The notes under the pieces: model-generated
Told to the model about the DNA's origin: nothing
What the model saw: the letters and a program-made list of their open reading frames with translations, nothing else
Databases searched by the model: none
Shown: positions 22,900 to 31,867 of the stretch, in pieces
How the letters are laid out: every line of letters starts with the position of its first letter
How positions within the stretch are numbered: the first letter of the stretch is position 1
NCBI GenBank assembly: GCA_963638105.1
Contig: CAVHPP010000020.1
Location: 1-35,792 of the forward strand
From: CAG-217 sp963638105
GTDB lineage: Bacteria > Bacillota > Clostridia > Oscillospirales > Acutalibacteraceae
DNA length: 35,792 nt
Reading direction: 5' to 3'
Program-made: the position numbers and the translations under genes

Positions 22900-23487
22900 T
22901 TAGGATTTGGTGTGTTCGTCTAGTGTCAGGTAGTAGGCAGGCATAAATTCTTTTCGGAAGTAGGCCACCTCCGGCAGGTCAATGGCCTCCACCTTGGCCT
23001 CCTGGGCACGCAGAGCCATCTCAAACTCCCGGTTGCCCATACGGTCCTCCTCAATGCACTTGATCAGCGCACTGATTTTGTCCGCCGCCTTCACCAGCTG
23101 CCACAGTTCTTTGTCCGCCGGGTCAGGGTGAAAGCAAGGGTCATAATCCGGTCGGAATTCCTCCGGCAGCATGGCCAGCAGACGATCCCCCGCCGTGGCC
23201 TCGATCTCTTTATAGGCACGGCGAATGGTGTCGTTATAATATTTTACCGGGGTAGGCATATCGCCGGTGATCACCTCGGTGGTGTCGTGGTACAGGGCCA
23301 GCAGCGCGCACCGCTCCGCGTTGTAGCTGCGGCCGAATTTCTTGTTGCCGATCAGCGCCAGCGCGTGGGCGATTACCGCTACGGTGTGAGAGTGCTCGGC
23401 AATGTTTTCCTTGCCGGTATTGTTCATCAGTGCCCAACGGTCAATCAGCTTCATGCGCTCTACCATGGCAAAGAAGTTGCTGCTCAT
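22900..23487 (-). CDS. yfbR: 5'-deoxynucleotidase, YfbR family HD-domain hydrolase
   Basis: 195 residues, the size of E. coli YfbR (199). HD-domain metal ligands are His32 (AEHSHTVAVIAH), His67-Asp68 (LYHDTTEVITGDMPTPVKY) and Asp136 (KAADKISALIKC). It dephosphorylates deoxynucleoside 5'-monophosphates, tuning dNTP pools. The TGDMPTPVKY motif is specific to YfbR-like members. Its ATG overlaps the aspS TGA by four bases, so it is translationally coupled to aspS. Confidence 0.9.
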   Translation of the reverse strand: MSSNFFAMVERMKLIDRWALMNNTGKENIAEHSHTVAVIAHALALIGNKKFGRSYNAERCALLALYHDTTEVITGDMPTPVKYYNDTIRRAYKEIEATAGDRLLAMLPEEFRPDYDPCFHPDPADKELWQLVKAADKISALIKCIEEDRMGNREFEMALRAQEAKVEAIDLPEVAYFRKEFMPAYYLTLDEHTKS

Positions 23488-25265
23488 GCGTCCGCCTCCG
23501 GCAGGGGCATACCCAGCTCCTCCAGCTGTACGGCGTCGATCTCTGCCGGGCAGCCGCTCATCAGCTCGCTGGCGTTCTGCACCTTGGGGAATGCGGTCAC
23601 ATCCCGCAGGGAGTCTGCACCGCAGATGAGCATAGCCAGTCGATCCAGCCCAATGCCCATACCGCCGTGGGGCGGTGCGGCGTACTGATAGGCCTCTACT
23701 AAGAAGCCGAACTTGGCGTCGATTTCCTCTTTGCTCAGCCCCAGAAGTTCAAACATTTTGTTTTGCAGCTGGCAGTCGGTGATACGCATGGAGCCGGAGG
23801 ACAGCTCAATGCCGTTGAGCACCAGGTCAAAGGCCTTGGCACGCACCCGGGCCTTGTCCGTATCCAAGTACGGCAGGCATTCCTCCATCGGCATGGTGAA
23901 GGGGTGGTGCATGGCGATCCACTCGCCGGTTTCCTCGTCCTGCTCAAAGAAGGGCATTTCCGTGATCCACAGGAAGTTCCATTTGCCCTTGGGAATGATG
24001 TCCAGCTCCTTGGCCACCATCAGGCGCAGAGTTCCCAGAATAGGCAGTGCCTTGGAGGTTTTGTCAGAGATGATAAAGACGCAGTCGCCTTTTTCTGCCC
24101 CCAGGCGGGTGAGCAGAGCGTCCAGCTGGCCCGCTTTTAAGAATTTGTTAAAGGAGCAGGTGGGGGTCTCGTCTGCCCAGCGCACATAGGCCAGGCCACC
24201 GGCGCCGATCCCGCGGGCATGCTCTGTTAATTTGTCAATCTTCTTACGGGTATAGGCAGCGGCGGCGTTCTTTGCTACAATGCAACGCACGGTGCCACCG
24301 GCGGCAATGGCGTTTTGGAACACCACAAAGTCCGTCCCCTTGGCCCAGTCGGTGATGTCCTCAATGCACATATCGAATCGGGTGTCCGGCTTATCGGAGC
24401 CGTAGCGAGCCATGGCGTCCGCATAAGTCATGCGAGGCAGGGGAGCGGCAATATCCACGCCTACGGTCTGTGCCATCAGGGTCTGAATAAAGCCTTCGGC
24501 CATCTGCATAATGTCCTCGCAGTCCACAAAGCTCATTTCCAAGTCGATTTGGGTAAACTCCGGCTGCCGGTCGGCGCGCAGGTCCTCATCTCTAAAGCAG
24601 CGGGCCAGCTGAATGTAACGGTCCAGCCCGGCGATCATGCACAGCTGTTTGTAGATCTGGGGGCTTTGGGGCAGGGCATAGAACTTGCCCTTGTGTACCC
24701 GGGACGGCACCACATAGTCCCGGGCGCCCTCCGGGGTGGATTTGATCAGCATGGGGGTCTCGATCTCTACAAAATCGTGGCCGTAGAAGTATTCCCGGGC
24801 GATCTTGGCGATTTTGTGGCGCATGAGCAGGTTTTGGGTGAGCCGCTCGTTGCGCAGGTGCAGGTAGCGGTATTTCAGCGTGGTCTCGTCGCCTACTTTA
24901 TCTGCGTTGGCGATTTCAAAGGGCGGAGTCTGCGCCTTGGAAAGCACGCGCAGGTCTGTGACCGCCAGCTCAATCTCGCCGGTTTTCAACTCTTTGTTGA
25001 CGCTCTCTCGCTTTTGCAGGGTGCCGGTGGCAGCCAGCACATACTCGCTGCGTACGCTCTGCGCCTTGGCAAAAATCTCTCGATCGGTGGCGTCGTTAAA
25101 GCTCAGCTGCAAAATACCGGTGCGGTCCCGCAGGTCAATAAAAATCAGGTTGCCCAGGTCCCGCTGGCGCTGTGCCCAGCCGTAAACGGTCACTTCCTGC
25201 CCGATCTGCTCGGTGGTGAAGTTGCCGCAGTAGTCTGTTCGTTTCATTCCCGTTAAAGTATCCAT
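23484..25265 (-). CDS. aspS: aspartyl-tRNA synthetase
   Basis: 593 residues, bacterial-type AspRS. The N-terminal OB anticodon-binding domain is 'QEVTVYGWAQRQRDLGNLIFIDLRDR'. Class II motif 2 is RCFRDEDLRADRQPEFTQID and motif 3 is GMGIGLDRLAML near the C-terminus. The bacterial GAD insert (about 280-420) is present ('GADSLRDVTAFPK' follows motif 3). ATG 25265 overlaps the hisS TAA (TAATG); ATG 25247 (MKRTDYCGNF) is an alternative closer to the usual N-terminus. Whether it is discriminating or non-discriminating cannot be decided here. Confidence 0.95.
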   Translation of the reverse strand: MDTLTGMKRTDYCGNFTTEQIGQEVTVYGWAQRQRDLGNLIFIDLRDRTGILQLSFNDATDREIFAKAQSVRSEYVLAATGTLQKRESVNKELKTGEIELAVTDLRVLSKAQTPPFEIANADKVGDETTLKYRYLHLRNERLTQNLLMRHKIAKIAREYFYGHDFVEIETPMLIKSTPEGARDYVVPSRVHKGKFYALPQSPQIYKQLCMIAGLDRYIQLARCFRDEDLRADRQPEFTQIDLEMSFVDCEDIMQMAEGFIQTLMAQTVGVDIAAPLPRMTYADAMARYGSDKPDTRFDMCIEDITDWAKGTDFVVFQNAIAAGGTVRCIVAKNAAAAYTRKKIDKLTEHARGIGAGGLAYVRWADETPTCSFNKFLKAGQLDALLTRLGAEKGDCVFIISDKTSKALPILGTLRLMVAKELDIIPKGKWNFLWITEMPFFEQDEETGEWIAMHHPFTMPMEECLPYLDTDKARVRAKAFDLVLNGIELSSGSMRITDCQLQNKMFELLGLSKEEIDAKFGFLVEAYQYAAPPHGGMGIGLDRLAMLICGADSLRDVTAFPKVQNASELMSGCPAEIDAVQLEELGMPLPEADA

Positions 25266-26611
25266 TATTCCGTTTCTCCTGTTTGAAAAAGGCTTGCAAA
25301 GTCAAAGGCTTCGCCGTTGATCTCCAGATCTGCCAGCTGCGCCTGCATGCTGACGCTGTAAAATCCGTTGACAAAGGTAGAAAGCGCTACTTCCGTTTCC
25401 TCCCCGGTGTCCATAGCTTTCAGCTGCACCCGGTCGGTATCCACTTCGTTGTCGCCCAGCACCACGGTGTAGCGGGCGCCCAGCTTGTTGGCATATTTCA
25501 TTTGGGCACGCAGGGAGCGCTGGTTCAGATCCATCAGCACCGCAAAGCCCTCGCCGCGCATATCCCCGGCCAGCTCCAGCGCCTTGCCGGTGGCCTTGTC
25601 GCCCAGAGCGATGATAAACAGGTCTGCTTTTTCCGGCTCCGGGTAAGCGCAGCCCTGTGCCTCCATCAGCAGTTGCAGCCGCTCCAGTCCAACGGCGAAG
25701 CCCAGGGACGGGGTCTTTTGGCCGCCCAGTTCGTCGATCAGGCCGTCGTAGCGCCCGCCGCCGCACACGGTGCCCTGGGCACCAATGGAGTCGGACACGA
25801 ATTCGAATACTGTCTTGGTGTAATAGTCCAGCCCGCGGACAATGCGGGGGTTTACGGTGTAGTCGATGTTTTGCGCTTTTAAGTAAGACTGTACTTTGTC
25901 AAAGTGTTCCCGGCACTCGTCGCACAGGTAGTCGGTCACTGCCGGGGCGTCCTTGTCGATCTCCTGACACACCGGGCTTTTGCAGTCCAAAATGCGCATG
26001 GGGTTGCGCTCCAGGCGGCCCCGGCAGGTGTCGCACAGTTCGTCTTTGCGGGCAGCAAAGTAGCTGCGCAGGGCGTCATAATACTTGGCGCGGCAAGTGG
26101 GGCAGCCGATGGAGTTGATCTCCAATCGCAGCCCGGTGACCCCCAGCCGGTCAAAGAACGCGGCAGCCAGGGCGATCAGCTCGGCGTCTGCCAGGGGGGA
26201 TTGGGTGCCGAAGCACTCTACACCGAATTGGTGGAACTCCCGCAGGCGACCGGCCTGGGGCTTCTCGTACCGGTAGCAGCTGTCCAGATAATAAACCTTT
26301 TGGGGCAGCGCCTCGTTGCACAGCCCGTTCTCCAAAAATGCCCGGGCAGCACCGGACGTGCCCTCCGGGCGCAGGGTGATGGAGCGGCCGCCCTTGTCGT
26401 CAAAGGTGTACATCTCTTTTTGCACCACATCGGTGGTGTCACCCACGCCCCGCTGGAACAGCTCCGTGTGCTCAAACACAGGGGTACGGATCTCTTTGTA
26501 TCCAAAGTCGGCGGCCGTTTCCCGAGCCGTGGCTTCAATATACTGGATTTTGTAGGCGTCCTGGGGCAGCACGTCCTTGGTGCCCTTAATCGCTTTGGTA
26601 ATCAGTGCCAT
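25265..26611 (-). CDS. hisS: histidyl-tRNA synthetase
   Basis: 448 residues, class II HisRS. Motif 1 is around 'IRTPVFEHTELFQRGVG'; motif 2 is 'YYLDSCYRYEKPQAGRLREFHQFGVE'. The His-A type loop reads NPRIVRGLDYYTKTVFEF, and motif 3 is 'SLGFAVGLERLQLL'. An insert at about 168-235 carries Cys pairs (GCPTC, LCDTC, LCDEC), likely a zinc-binding element of the clostridial type. The SD is GGAGAAAG. The upstream gap is only 62 bases, too short for a T-box leader. The hisS-aspS pair is a common Firmicutes arrangement. Confidence 0.95.
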   Translation of the reverse strand: MALITKAIKGTKDVLPQDAYKIQYIEATARETAADFGYKEIRTPVFEHTELFQRGVGDTTDVVQKEMYTFDDKGGRSITLRPEGTSGAARAFLENGLCNEALPQKVYYLDSCYRYEKPQAGRLREFHQFGVECFGTQSPLADAELIALAAAFFDRLGVTGLRLEINSIGCPTCRAKYYDALRSYFAARKDELCDTCRGRLERNPMRILDCKSPVCQEIDKDAPAVTDYLCDECREHFDKVQSYLKAQNIDYTVNPRIVRGLDYYTKTVFEFVSDSIGAQGTVCGGGRYDGLIDELGGQKTPSLGFAVGLERLQLLMEAQGCAYPEPEKADLFIIALGDKATGKALELAGDMRGEGFAVLMDLNQRSLRAQMKYANKLGARYTVVLGDNEVDTDRVQLKAMDTGEETEVALSTFVNGFYSVSMQAQLADLEINGEAFDFASLFQTGETE

Positions 26612-26645
26612 AGTTCTTTCTCCGTTCGTGTAATATCAGCAAAAT

Positions 26646-26665
26646 CGGGTGAGCTGGCTCACCCG
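26646..26665 (-). terminator. hairpin between mgsA and hisS
   Basis: Perfect 8-bp stem CGGGTGAG / CTCACCCG with a 4-base loop, eight bases beyond the mgsA stop. On the minus strand it is followed only by ATTTTG, so termination is probably partial, allowing read-through into hisS-aspS. Confidence 0.6.
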
Positions 26666-26673
26666 TTGCGTTT

Positions 26674-27084
26674 TTAGTGATTGTATTTGGGGTTGACGAT
26701 CTCTCGCCATTCAAAGTCGCCCCGCTCCACGCCGCGGATCAGCGCCTCTGCCGTGGCAATGTTGGTGGCAAAGGGAATGTTGTGCACATCACACAGCCGC
26801 AGCAGGTCGTTGTCGTTGGGCTCATGGGGTTTGGCGGTCAGCGGATCTCTAAAGAAGATCAGCAGGTCGATTTCGTTGCAGGCAATGCGGCTGGCGATCT
26901 GCTGGCCGCCGCCCTGGCTGCCGCCTAAAAAGCAATTGATCTTCAGCCCGGTGGCCTCTGCCACCAGCTTGCCGGTGGTGCCGGTGGCACACACCTCGTG
27001 GCGGCTGATAATGCCACAGTAGGCAATGCAAAACTGTACCAGCAGTTCTTTTTTGGCGTCATGTGCAATCAGCGCAATGTTCAT
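26674..27084 (-). CDS. mgsA: methylglyoxal synthase homologue, catalytic Asp residues replaced
   Basis: 136 residues, MGS-like fold. LIAHDAKKELL (H8), ATGTTGKLV (phosphate loop), IDLLIFFRDPLTAKPHEP and 'IPFATNIATAEALI' match methylglyoxal synthase, which turns dihydroxyacetone phosphate into methylglyoxal. However, GPxGGDQQ reads GSQGGGQQ, so the base Asp (E. coli D71) is Gly, and PHDPD reads PHEPN, so E. coli D101 is Asn. H98 and the FF-x-DP Asp remain. It may be a weak enzyme, a divergent subfamily or a regulatory protein. The ATG 27084 start is fixed by GGAGGAG. It has its own promoter at 27191-27219. Confidence 0.85.
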   Translation of the reverse strand: MNIALIAHDAKKELLVQFCIAYCGIISRHEVCATGTTGKLVAEATGLKINCFLGGSQGGGQQIASRIACNEIDLLIFFRDPLTAKPHEPNDNDLLRLCDVHNIPFATNIATAEALIRGVERGDFEWREIVNPKYNH

Positions 27085-27190
27085 AATGCTCCTCCATTTT
27101 TTTGGTGTGTTTAGGTGTATAGGTGCGCCGGGGCGCTGTAGGTTCAGCCGTTTCTGTATAAACGGCGGTTGTTTTTTTGTTTTACGGTTC

Positions 27191-27219
27191 ATCATACCAT
27201 ATTTTGGCATTTTATTCAA
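27191..27219 (-). promoter_or_regulatory. mgsA promoter and structured leader
   Basis: -35 TTGAAT (27214-27219), 17-base spacer, -10 TATGAT (27191-27196) with extended TGG, 14 bases past the PBP2 stop. The roughly 100-base leader to mgsA contains two perfect hairpins, GCCGTTT-6-AAACGGC (27147-27166) and GCGCC/GGCGC (about 27125-27136). The first is followed by a T7 run on the plus strand, so it could also stop antisense transcription. Confidence 0.68.
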
Positions 27220-27232
27220 CAAAAAATACAGG

Positions 27233-29248
27233 TCAGTTCAGCAGGGCGCCGGTTTTTTGATTGGTTTTTTCGTCTGTGTTGTTCTGATACCAGTATTTGA
27301 TGATGGAAGAGGTGATCTCCGCGGTGGAAGTACCGCTGCCTGCCAGCTCTACCACGGAGGCCACAGAGATCTCCGGATTGTCATAGGGGGCAAAGGTGAT
27401 CAAAAAGCCGTTGTTCTTCTTCACACCGTTGACGAACACCTGCGATGTACCGGTCTTGGCGGCTACTTTGGTGCGCAGCTGGTTGAAGATCAGCGATGGC
27501 GCGCCTTGCGTTGCCACCAGACGCATACCGCTCTTCACGGCAGTAAGGGTGGATTTGTGCAGATCCAGGCTTTCCTCTACCTTGGGCTGGGTCTCGGTGA
27601 CGGTGCCGCTGCTGTTGTCGATCAGGCTCTGTACCAGGTGCAGCTGGTAACGGGTGCCGCCGTTGGCCACAGTGGCGCAGTAGTTGCTCAACTGTAAGGG
27701 CGTAAACAGGTTGTCGGACTGGCCGATGGCTGCCTGAATGGTATCACCGCTTTGCCACACGCCGCCGGCGGCTTCACGCTCCTCCGGCCCGGCTAGGGTG
27801 CCGGCAGACTCGGCGATCTCCACACCGGTCTTTTGCCCCAGGCCAAAGGCGCTGGCGTATTCGTTCATCTTAGTAATGCCCAGGCGCTTGGCACAGTTGT
27901 AAAAGAAGATGTTACAGCTGTCGCGCAGGGCGGTTTCCACATTTTCGCCGCCGTGGGCGTTTTTGTTCAGGCACTGGAAGGTCTGGTCGTAATAGCGGAA
28001 CAGACCGCCGCAGTTGAAGATGGTGCTGCGGGTGATGGCGCCCTCCTCCAGGGAGGCCACCGCCATCATGGGCTTAAAGGTGGAGCCGGGGGCGTAGGCA
28101 CCCAGGGCAAAGCGGCTCCACAGGGGCCGCCGCCGGTTGGTGATCAGCTGCTCGTATTTGTCATAGTAATCCGCCAGGTCAAAGGTGGGATAGCTGGCGG
28201 CTGCCAGTACCGCGCCGGTGGTTACATCCTGCACCACCACGGCGCCGGCGGAGTTATACAGGTCCGTTTTGTCGCAGACCTTTTTCAGTTCTTTTTGAGC
28301 CAGGGTTTGTAGGTCACGGTCGATGGTCAGTACCACCGTGTTGCCCTGGATCGGGGCTTTGGTGATCTCCTCGGTCACATGGCCGTCCTTGTCTACGGTA
28401 ATGGTCTTTTCGCCGGGGGTGCCCCGCAGGGCGCTCTCCATGGCGCTTTCAATCCCGCTTTCGCCGATCTGGTCGTGAATGCCGTAGCCTTTGTCCTTCA
28501 GTTGGGCGTACTCCTCTGCGTTGATCTTGCGTACGGTGCCCAGAATGTGGGGCGCCAGGGTGGAGTCCGTATATTCCCGGTGGGTCACCACCTGCACATC
28601 GGCGCCCAGGTAACGGTCCTTGTCCTCTTTAATGGCGGCCACCGTATCGCTGCTCACCTCGTCGGCGATCACTACCGGGGTGCTGATGGAAAATTGCAGC
28701 CGAGTCAGCTCGTAGCGCAGGTTGCCGATTTGTAGGGCGGTTTTGGTGTCGTATTGCTCCAGCCCGTACTTCTCTACCATAGCGTCGTAACAGTTCTGTG
28801 CTGTGGCGTAGGGTTGCAGGTTGAACATATCCGCACTTTTCATAGTGGCAATGTCCGTCTTTTTGCCGGAAAAGACGATTTTGCCGCCTTTCAGCTTTAA
28901 GGGCAGGTTTTGGGCGTATTCCTCGCCGTTTTTCTGAAACAGCGCAATGAGATTTTGCAAAATGGCGTTGCGCTTGTCGTTTTCCGTAGCGGCAGGGAAG
29001 TAGGCAGCGTCCAGAATAATGGAGTTGGTCTCTCGGTTGGTGACCAGGGCGTTGCCGTTGCGGTCCACGATCTCGCCGCGGGCGGCCTCAATGGCCACCT
29101 TGTAGGTCTTGACCGTATTGTTTTGGGCGGCGTAGTATTCGTGATCCTGCACCTGAATCTTATATAGCGTGGCGGAGAAGCCGATGATCATTACCGCCAC
29201 CAGCAGCAGGGCAATGACAGAACGGGTGCTTTTGTATCGACTTTGCAT
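27233..29248 (-). CDS. mrdA: penicillin-binding protein 2 (elongasome transpeptidase)
   Basis: 671 residues, class B PBP. One N-terminal membrane helix (about 11-29), the pedestal/dimerisation region (about 45-300) with ARGEIVDRNGNALVTN (56-71), then the transpeptidase domain. The active-site Ser389 is in APGSTFKPMM, the SxN motif is SCN at 444-446, and KTG is at 598-600 (AAKTGTSQVF). It cross-links peptidoglycan outside the membrane during side-wall growth with MreBCD, whose genes lie directly upstream. AAGGAGAA eight bases before ATG 29248. No PASTA domains. RodA is not in the window. Confidence 0.92.
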   Translation of the reverse strand: MQSRYKSTRSVIALLLVAVMIIGFSATLYKIQVQDHEYYAAQNNTVKTYKVAIEAARGEIVDRNGNALVTNRETNSIILDAAYFPAATENDKRNAILQNLIALFQKNGEEYAQNLPLKLKGGKIVFSGKKTDIATMKSADMFNLQPYATAQNCYDAMVEKYGLEQYDTKTALQIGNLRYELTRLQFSISTPVVIADEVSSDTVAAIKEDKDRYLGADVQVVTHREYTDSTLAPHILGTVRKINAEEYAQLKDKGYGIHDQIGESGIESAMESALRGTPGEKTITVDKDGHVTEEITKAPIQGNTVVLTIDRDLQTLAQKELKKVCDKTDLYNSAGAVVVQDVTTGAVLAAASYPTFDLADYYDKYEQLITNRRRPLWSRFALGAYAPGSTFKPMMAVASLEEGAITRSTIFNCGGLFRYYDQTFQCLNKNAHGGENVETALRDSCNIFFYNCAKRLGITKMNEYASAFGLGQKTGVEIAESAGTLAGPEEREAAGGVWQSGDTIQAAIGQSDNLFTPLQLSNYCATVANGGTRYQLHLVQSLIDNSSGTVTETQPKVEESLDLHKSTLTAVKSGMRLVATQGAPSLIFNQLRTKVAAKTGTSQVFVNGVKKNNGFLITFAPYDNPEISVASVVELAGSGTSTAEITSSIIKYWYQNNTDEKTNQKTGALLN

Positions 29249-29283
29249 CGGCTTTTCTCCTTTCGATTTTTATAGGATGCCCG

Positions 29284-29808
29284 TTATTGCAGGGCCTTGC
29301 GGTTCAGCCGCTGGCGCAGGGGCCGCAGCAGGAACCAAAGAATGGGGGCAACGACCGCTGTGTACAGAGCACAGGGAAGGTAAAAGGTGAACAGGGTGTC
29401 TGTGCCGCCGTCCACGCCCTTAATGAGAATAAAGCACAGCCAGTACAGCAGACCGTACAGGAAAGGCGCCGGCAGAGCAAACAGCATGTGGGTCACAAAG
29501 GTGCTGCGAATATAGCGCTCCATCACCGCGGATACGCCAAAGCACAGCAGCATAAAGAACAGGGCGTTGAACCCGGCGGATTTGGCCGCGTGCAGGTCCC
29601 ACACGCACCCGGCAAACAGTCCCAGCAGTGCGGCGGGCAGTTCCCGCTCGCCCATCACCAGCAACAGGGTCACCGGCAGCAGCAAAAAGCAGCGGGCGCT
29701 GCCAATCTGCCAAAACAGACCGGGGGTGTTTTGCAGCAGACCGGCTGCGGCGATTACCAAACAGTAGACTGTGTATTTCACCGTCTTTTGATGTGTTGTC
29801 AGTTCCAT
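29284..29808 (-). CDS. mreD: MreD rod-shape membrane protein
   Basis: 174 residues with about five membrane helices and very short loops, the usual MreD layout. 'GLFAGCVWDLHAAKSAGFNALFFML' corresponds to the conserved G-x3-G/D-x3 region of the family. It sits between mreC and the PBP2 gene, the standard order. GGGAGG precedes ATG 29808, which overlaps the mreC TAA by one base (TAATG). Sequence conservation in MreD is low, so the assignment rests largely on topology and context. Confidence 0.88.
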   Translation of the reverse strand: MELTTHQKTVKYTVYCLVIAAAGLLQNTPGLFWQIGSARCFLLLPVTLLLVMGERELPAALLGLFAGCVWDLHAAKSAGFNALFFMLLCFGVSAVMERYIRSTFVTHMLFALPAPFLYGLLYWLCFILIKGVDGGTDTLFTFYLPCALYTAVVAPILWFLLRPLRQRLNRKALQ

Positions 29809-30656
29809 TACTTGCCTCCCTTAGCGGGGGTAAAGCCGGTGAGCACCAGGCAGTCGGTAATGTTGGCAATGTCTGTGCCGGGCTTAACGATGGCGTAGGT
29901 ACTGATGTTGGTGGTCTCGTCCGCCACCTCCTCCACCGTGCCGATGATCAGACCCTTGGGCAGTTTAGAACTGATGCCTGCGCTGGCAATGATGGAGCCG
30001 TAGGTAATATCCGTAGAGGTGCTCAGGTTCTCAAACTTGCAGCAGCCGTCCGCCGCCAGCTTGGCGTCGCCGGTTACATAGCTGACCTCACCGGAGTTGA
30101 TGTCATAGGCAGAGACGGAAAAGTCCGGATCCAGCACCGTGGTGACGATGCTGTAGGTGGGATAGGCTTTCTTCACAATGCCGATCAGGTAGCGGCCGTA
30201 GAGCACTGCGTCGTTCTCCTTGACTCCGCTGACGGAACCTTTGCTGATGGTAAAGCTGAGATACGGATCTGCGCTGTCCCGGCCTACCACATCGGCAGCC
30301 ACATACTGAAAACCGCTGTTCTCGTCTTTCAGCTCCAGGGCCGCTTTGTACTCCTCGTTTTGGCTCTTGATGTTTTTATAATCCGCCAGCTGCTCCTGCA
30401 TTTCGCCCAGTTGGCGTTGCAGCTCGTCGATCTTCTTTTCGTATTCGGTATTGCCCTTGGCGTTGCCGGAGAGGGTGGCCAGCCCGTCGCTGATCTTCTC
30501 CGCAGCCCAGTGGGCGGGGGCAAAGACGGTGCCCAGCACGCCGCTTTGGGCGGTTTCGCCGTGGCCGGTGGCTGCCGCAATGAGCATACCCAGCACCAGG
30601 AGTGCTGCCAGTATGCCTACGGTCTTCACCGGGCGGCTTTTCCAAAATGCTTTCAT
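29808..30656 (-). CDS. mreC: MreC rod-shape-determining protein
   Basis: 282 residues. One N-terminal membrane helix (about 12-30), then a coiled coil (about 68-112, EYEKKIDELQRQLGEMQEQL), then the double beta-barrel extracytoplasmic domain with 'VAADVVGRDSADPYLSFTISKGSVSGVKENDAVL', 'LIGIVKKAYPTYSIVTTVLDPDF' and 'PKGLIIGTVEEV'. It links MreB inside to the PBPs outside. Start ATG 30656 overlaps the mreB TAA by one base. Confidence 0.93.
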   Translation of the reverse strand: MKAFWKSRPVKTVGILAALLVLGMLIAAATGHGETAQSGVLGTVFAPAHWAAEKISDGLATLSGNAKGNTEYEKKIDELQRQLGEMQEQLADYKNIKSQNEEYKAALELKDENSGFQYVAADVVGRDSADPYLSFTISKGSVSGVKENDAVLYGRYLIGIVKKAYPTYSIVTTVLDPDFSVSAYDINSGEVSYVTGDAKLAADGCCKFENLSTSTDITYGSIIASAGISSKLPKGLIIGTVEEVADETTNISTYAIVKPGTDIANITDCLVLTGFTPAKGGK

Positions 30657-31636
30657 TATCTCGCCCTTCTCAGTTTGATGGAGGTGCCGATAGCCACGCA
30701 GTCGGTGGGGGCGTCCGGAATGTGAATTTTGATTTTCGTTTCCTGCTCGATCAGGTCCGCCAGCCCCCGCAGGGTGCTGGAGCCGCCGGTCAGGTAAATG
30801 CCCCGGTCCATAATGTCCGCTGCCAGCTCCGGCAGGGTCACCTCCAGGGTCTCCTTAATGGCACGGATGATCTCCTGCACCGGCTCGGCCAAGATCTCTC
30901 GTACCTGGGCGCTGGTGATCTCCATGGCGCCGGGCAGACCGTCCGTCAGGTTGCGGCCCCGCACTTCCATGGCGCCCTCGCCGTCATAAGGTGCGGCAGA
31001 GCCGATTTTCAGTTTAATCTCCTCTGCCATGGGCTCGCCGATGAGCAGGTTATGGTGCTTTTTGATATAGTCGATGATGGCCTCGTCCATGGCCTCGCCG
31101 CCCACTTTAATGCTTTTGCAGGCTGCAATGCCGCCCAGGCTCAGTACCGCCACATCGGTGGTACCGCCGCCGATGTCTACGATCATGGAGCCGGTAGGCT
31201 CATACACCGGCAGACCTGCGCCCAGCGCTGCGGCCATGGGCTCGTCGATCAGCTCCACATCCTGCGCACCGGCGCTGCGTACCGCGTCCTCCACCGCACG
31301 GCGCTCTACCTCGGTGACCCCGGAGGGCACGCTGATGACCACCCGGGTCTTGGAAAACATGGAACGCTTGTCCGAGCGGAAAATAAAGCTGTGGAGCATG
31401 TCCGCGGTCATATCAAAGTCGGCGATCACGCCGTTTTTCAGCGGGCGCACGGCCACAATGGAGCCGGGGGTGCGGCCGATCATCTGCTTGGCCTGGGTGC
31501 CGGTGGCAACCACCCGCTTGGTCTTTACATCTACGGCTACCACGCTGGGCTCCCGCACAATAATGCGGCCCTTGCGGTCGCAGATCATGGTGGTGGCAGT
31601 ACCCAAGTCGATACCGATATCTCTTGACAAAATCAT
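30656..31636 (-). CDS. mreB: MreB rod-shape actin homologue
   Basis: 326 residues, actin-like ATPase. Phosphate-1 loop DIGIDLGTATTMI, connect-1 'EPSVVAVD', phosphate-2 VDIGGGTTDVAVLSLGG, adenosine loop 'GIYLTGGSSTLRGL'. It forms membrane-associated filaments that orient wall synthesis. The order mreB-mreC-mreD-PBP2 matches the classical shape operon, so I call it MreB rather than the paralogue Mbl, although the two cannot be told apart with certainty. The SD is weak (AGAGAA). Promoter at 31707-31735. Confidence 0.93.
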   Translation of the reverse strand: MILSRDIGIDLGTATTMICDRKGRIIVREPSVVAVDVKTKRVVATGTQAKQMIGRTPGSIVAVRPLKNGVIADFDMTADMLHSFIFRSDKRSMFSKTRVVISVPSGVTEVERRAVEDAVRSAGAQDVELIDEPMAAALGAGLPVYEPTGSMIVDIGGGTTDVAVLSLGGIAACKSIKVGGEAMDEAIIDYIKKHHNLLIGEPMAEEIKLKIGSAAPYDGEGAMEVRGRNLTDGLPGAMEITSAQVREILAEPVQEIIRAIKETLEVTLPELAADIMDRGIYLTGGSSTLRGLADLIEQETKIKIHIPDAPTDCVAIGTSIKLRRAR

Positions 31637-31706
31637 ATGTATTCTCTCACTTTCAAAAAACAGGGGGGCAGTGTCGCCGCCCGCTGTATAAACTTTCAGC
31701 GATAAT

Positions 31707-31735
31707 ATTATATATTAAATATAAAGGGGACGCAA
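31707..31735 (-). promoter_or_regulatory. mre operon promoter
   Basis: -35 TTGCGT (31730-31735), 17-base AT-rich spacer, perfect -10 TATAAT (31707-31712), about 70 bases before mreB. The leader includes a degenerate GC-rich inverted sequence (31662-31683) resembling the GTAGGG palindromes. Confidence 0.7.
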
Positions 31736-31816
31736 CACCCAAACGCCAAAAAATCGAAAATTCATAACTTGGTCATTTTTCAGGTGGGTGTCGATGCGTG
31801 CTGCCGCATTTTTGGC

Positions 31817-31855
31817 AAAAAAAGACCGCCGCTCCGGCGTACCGGGGCGACGGGC
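31817..31855 (-). terminator. rho-independent terminator of the M6 protease gene
   Basis: On the minus strand a long GC stem (31824-31837 with 31842-31855, two or three mismatches) around a short CGTA loop is followed by seven T. It lies 13 bases past the protease stop codon. Confidence 0.85.
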
Positions 31856-31867
31856 TTTCGCTTGTTT

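Noticed and set aside
26612..26673. T-box riboswitch upstream of hisS-aspS
   Set aside because: Only 62 bases with one simple hairpin; no room for a T-box specifier stem and antiterminator.
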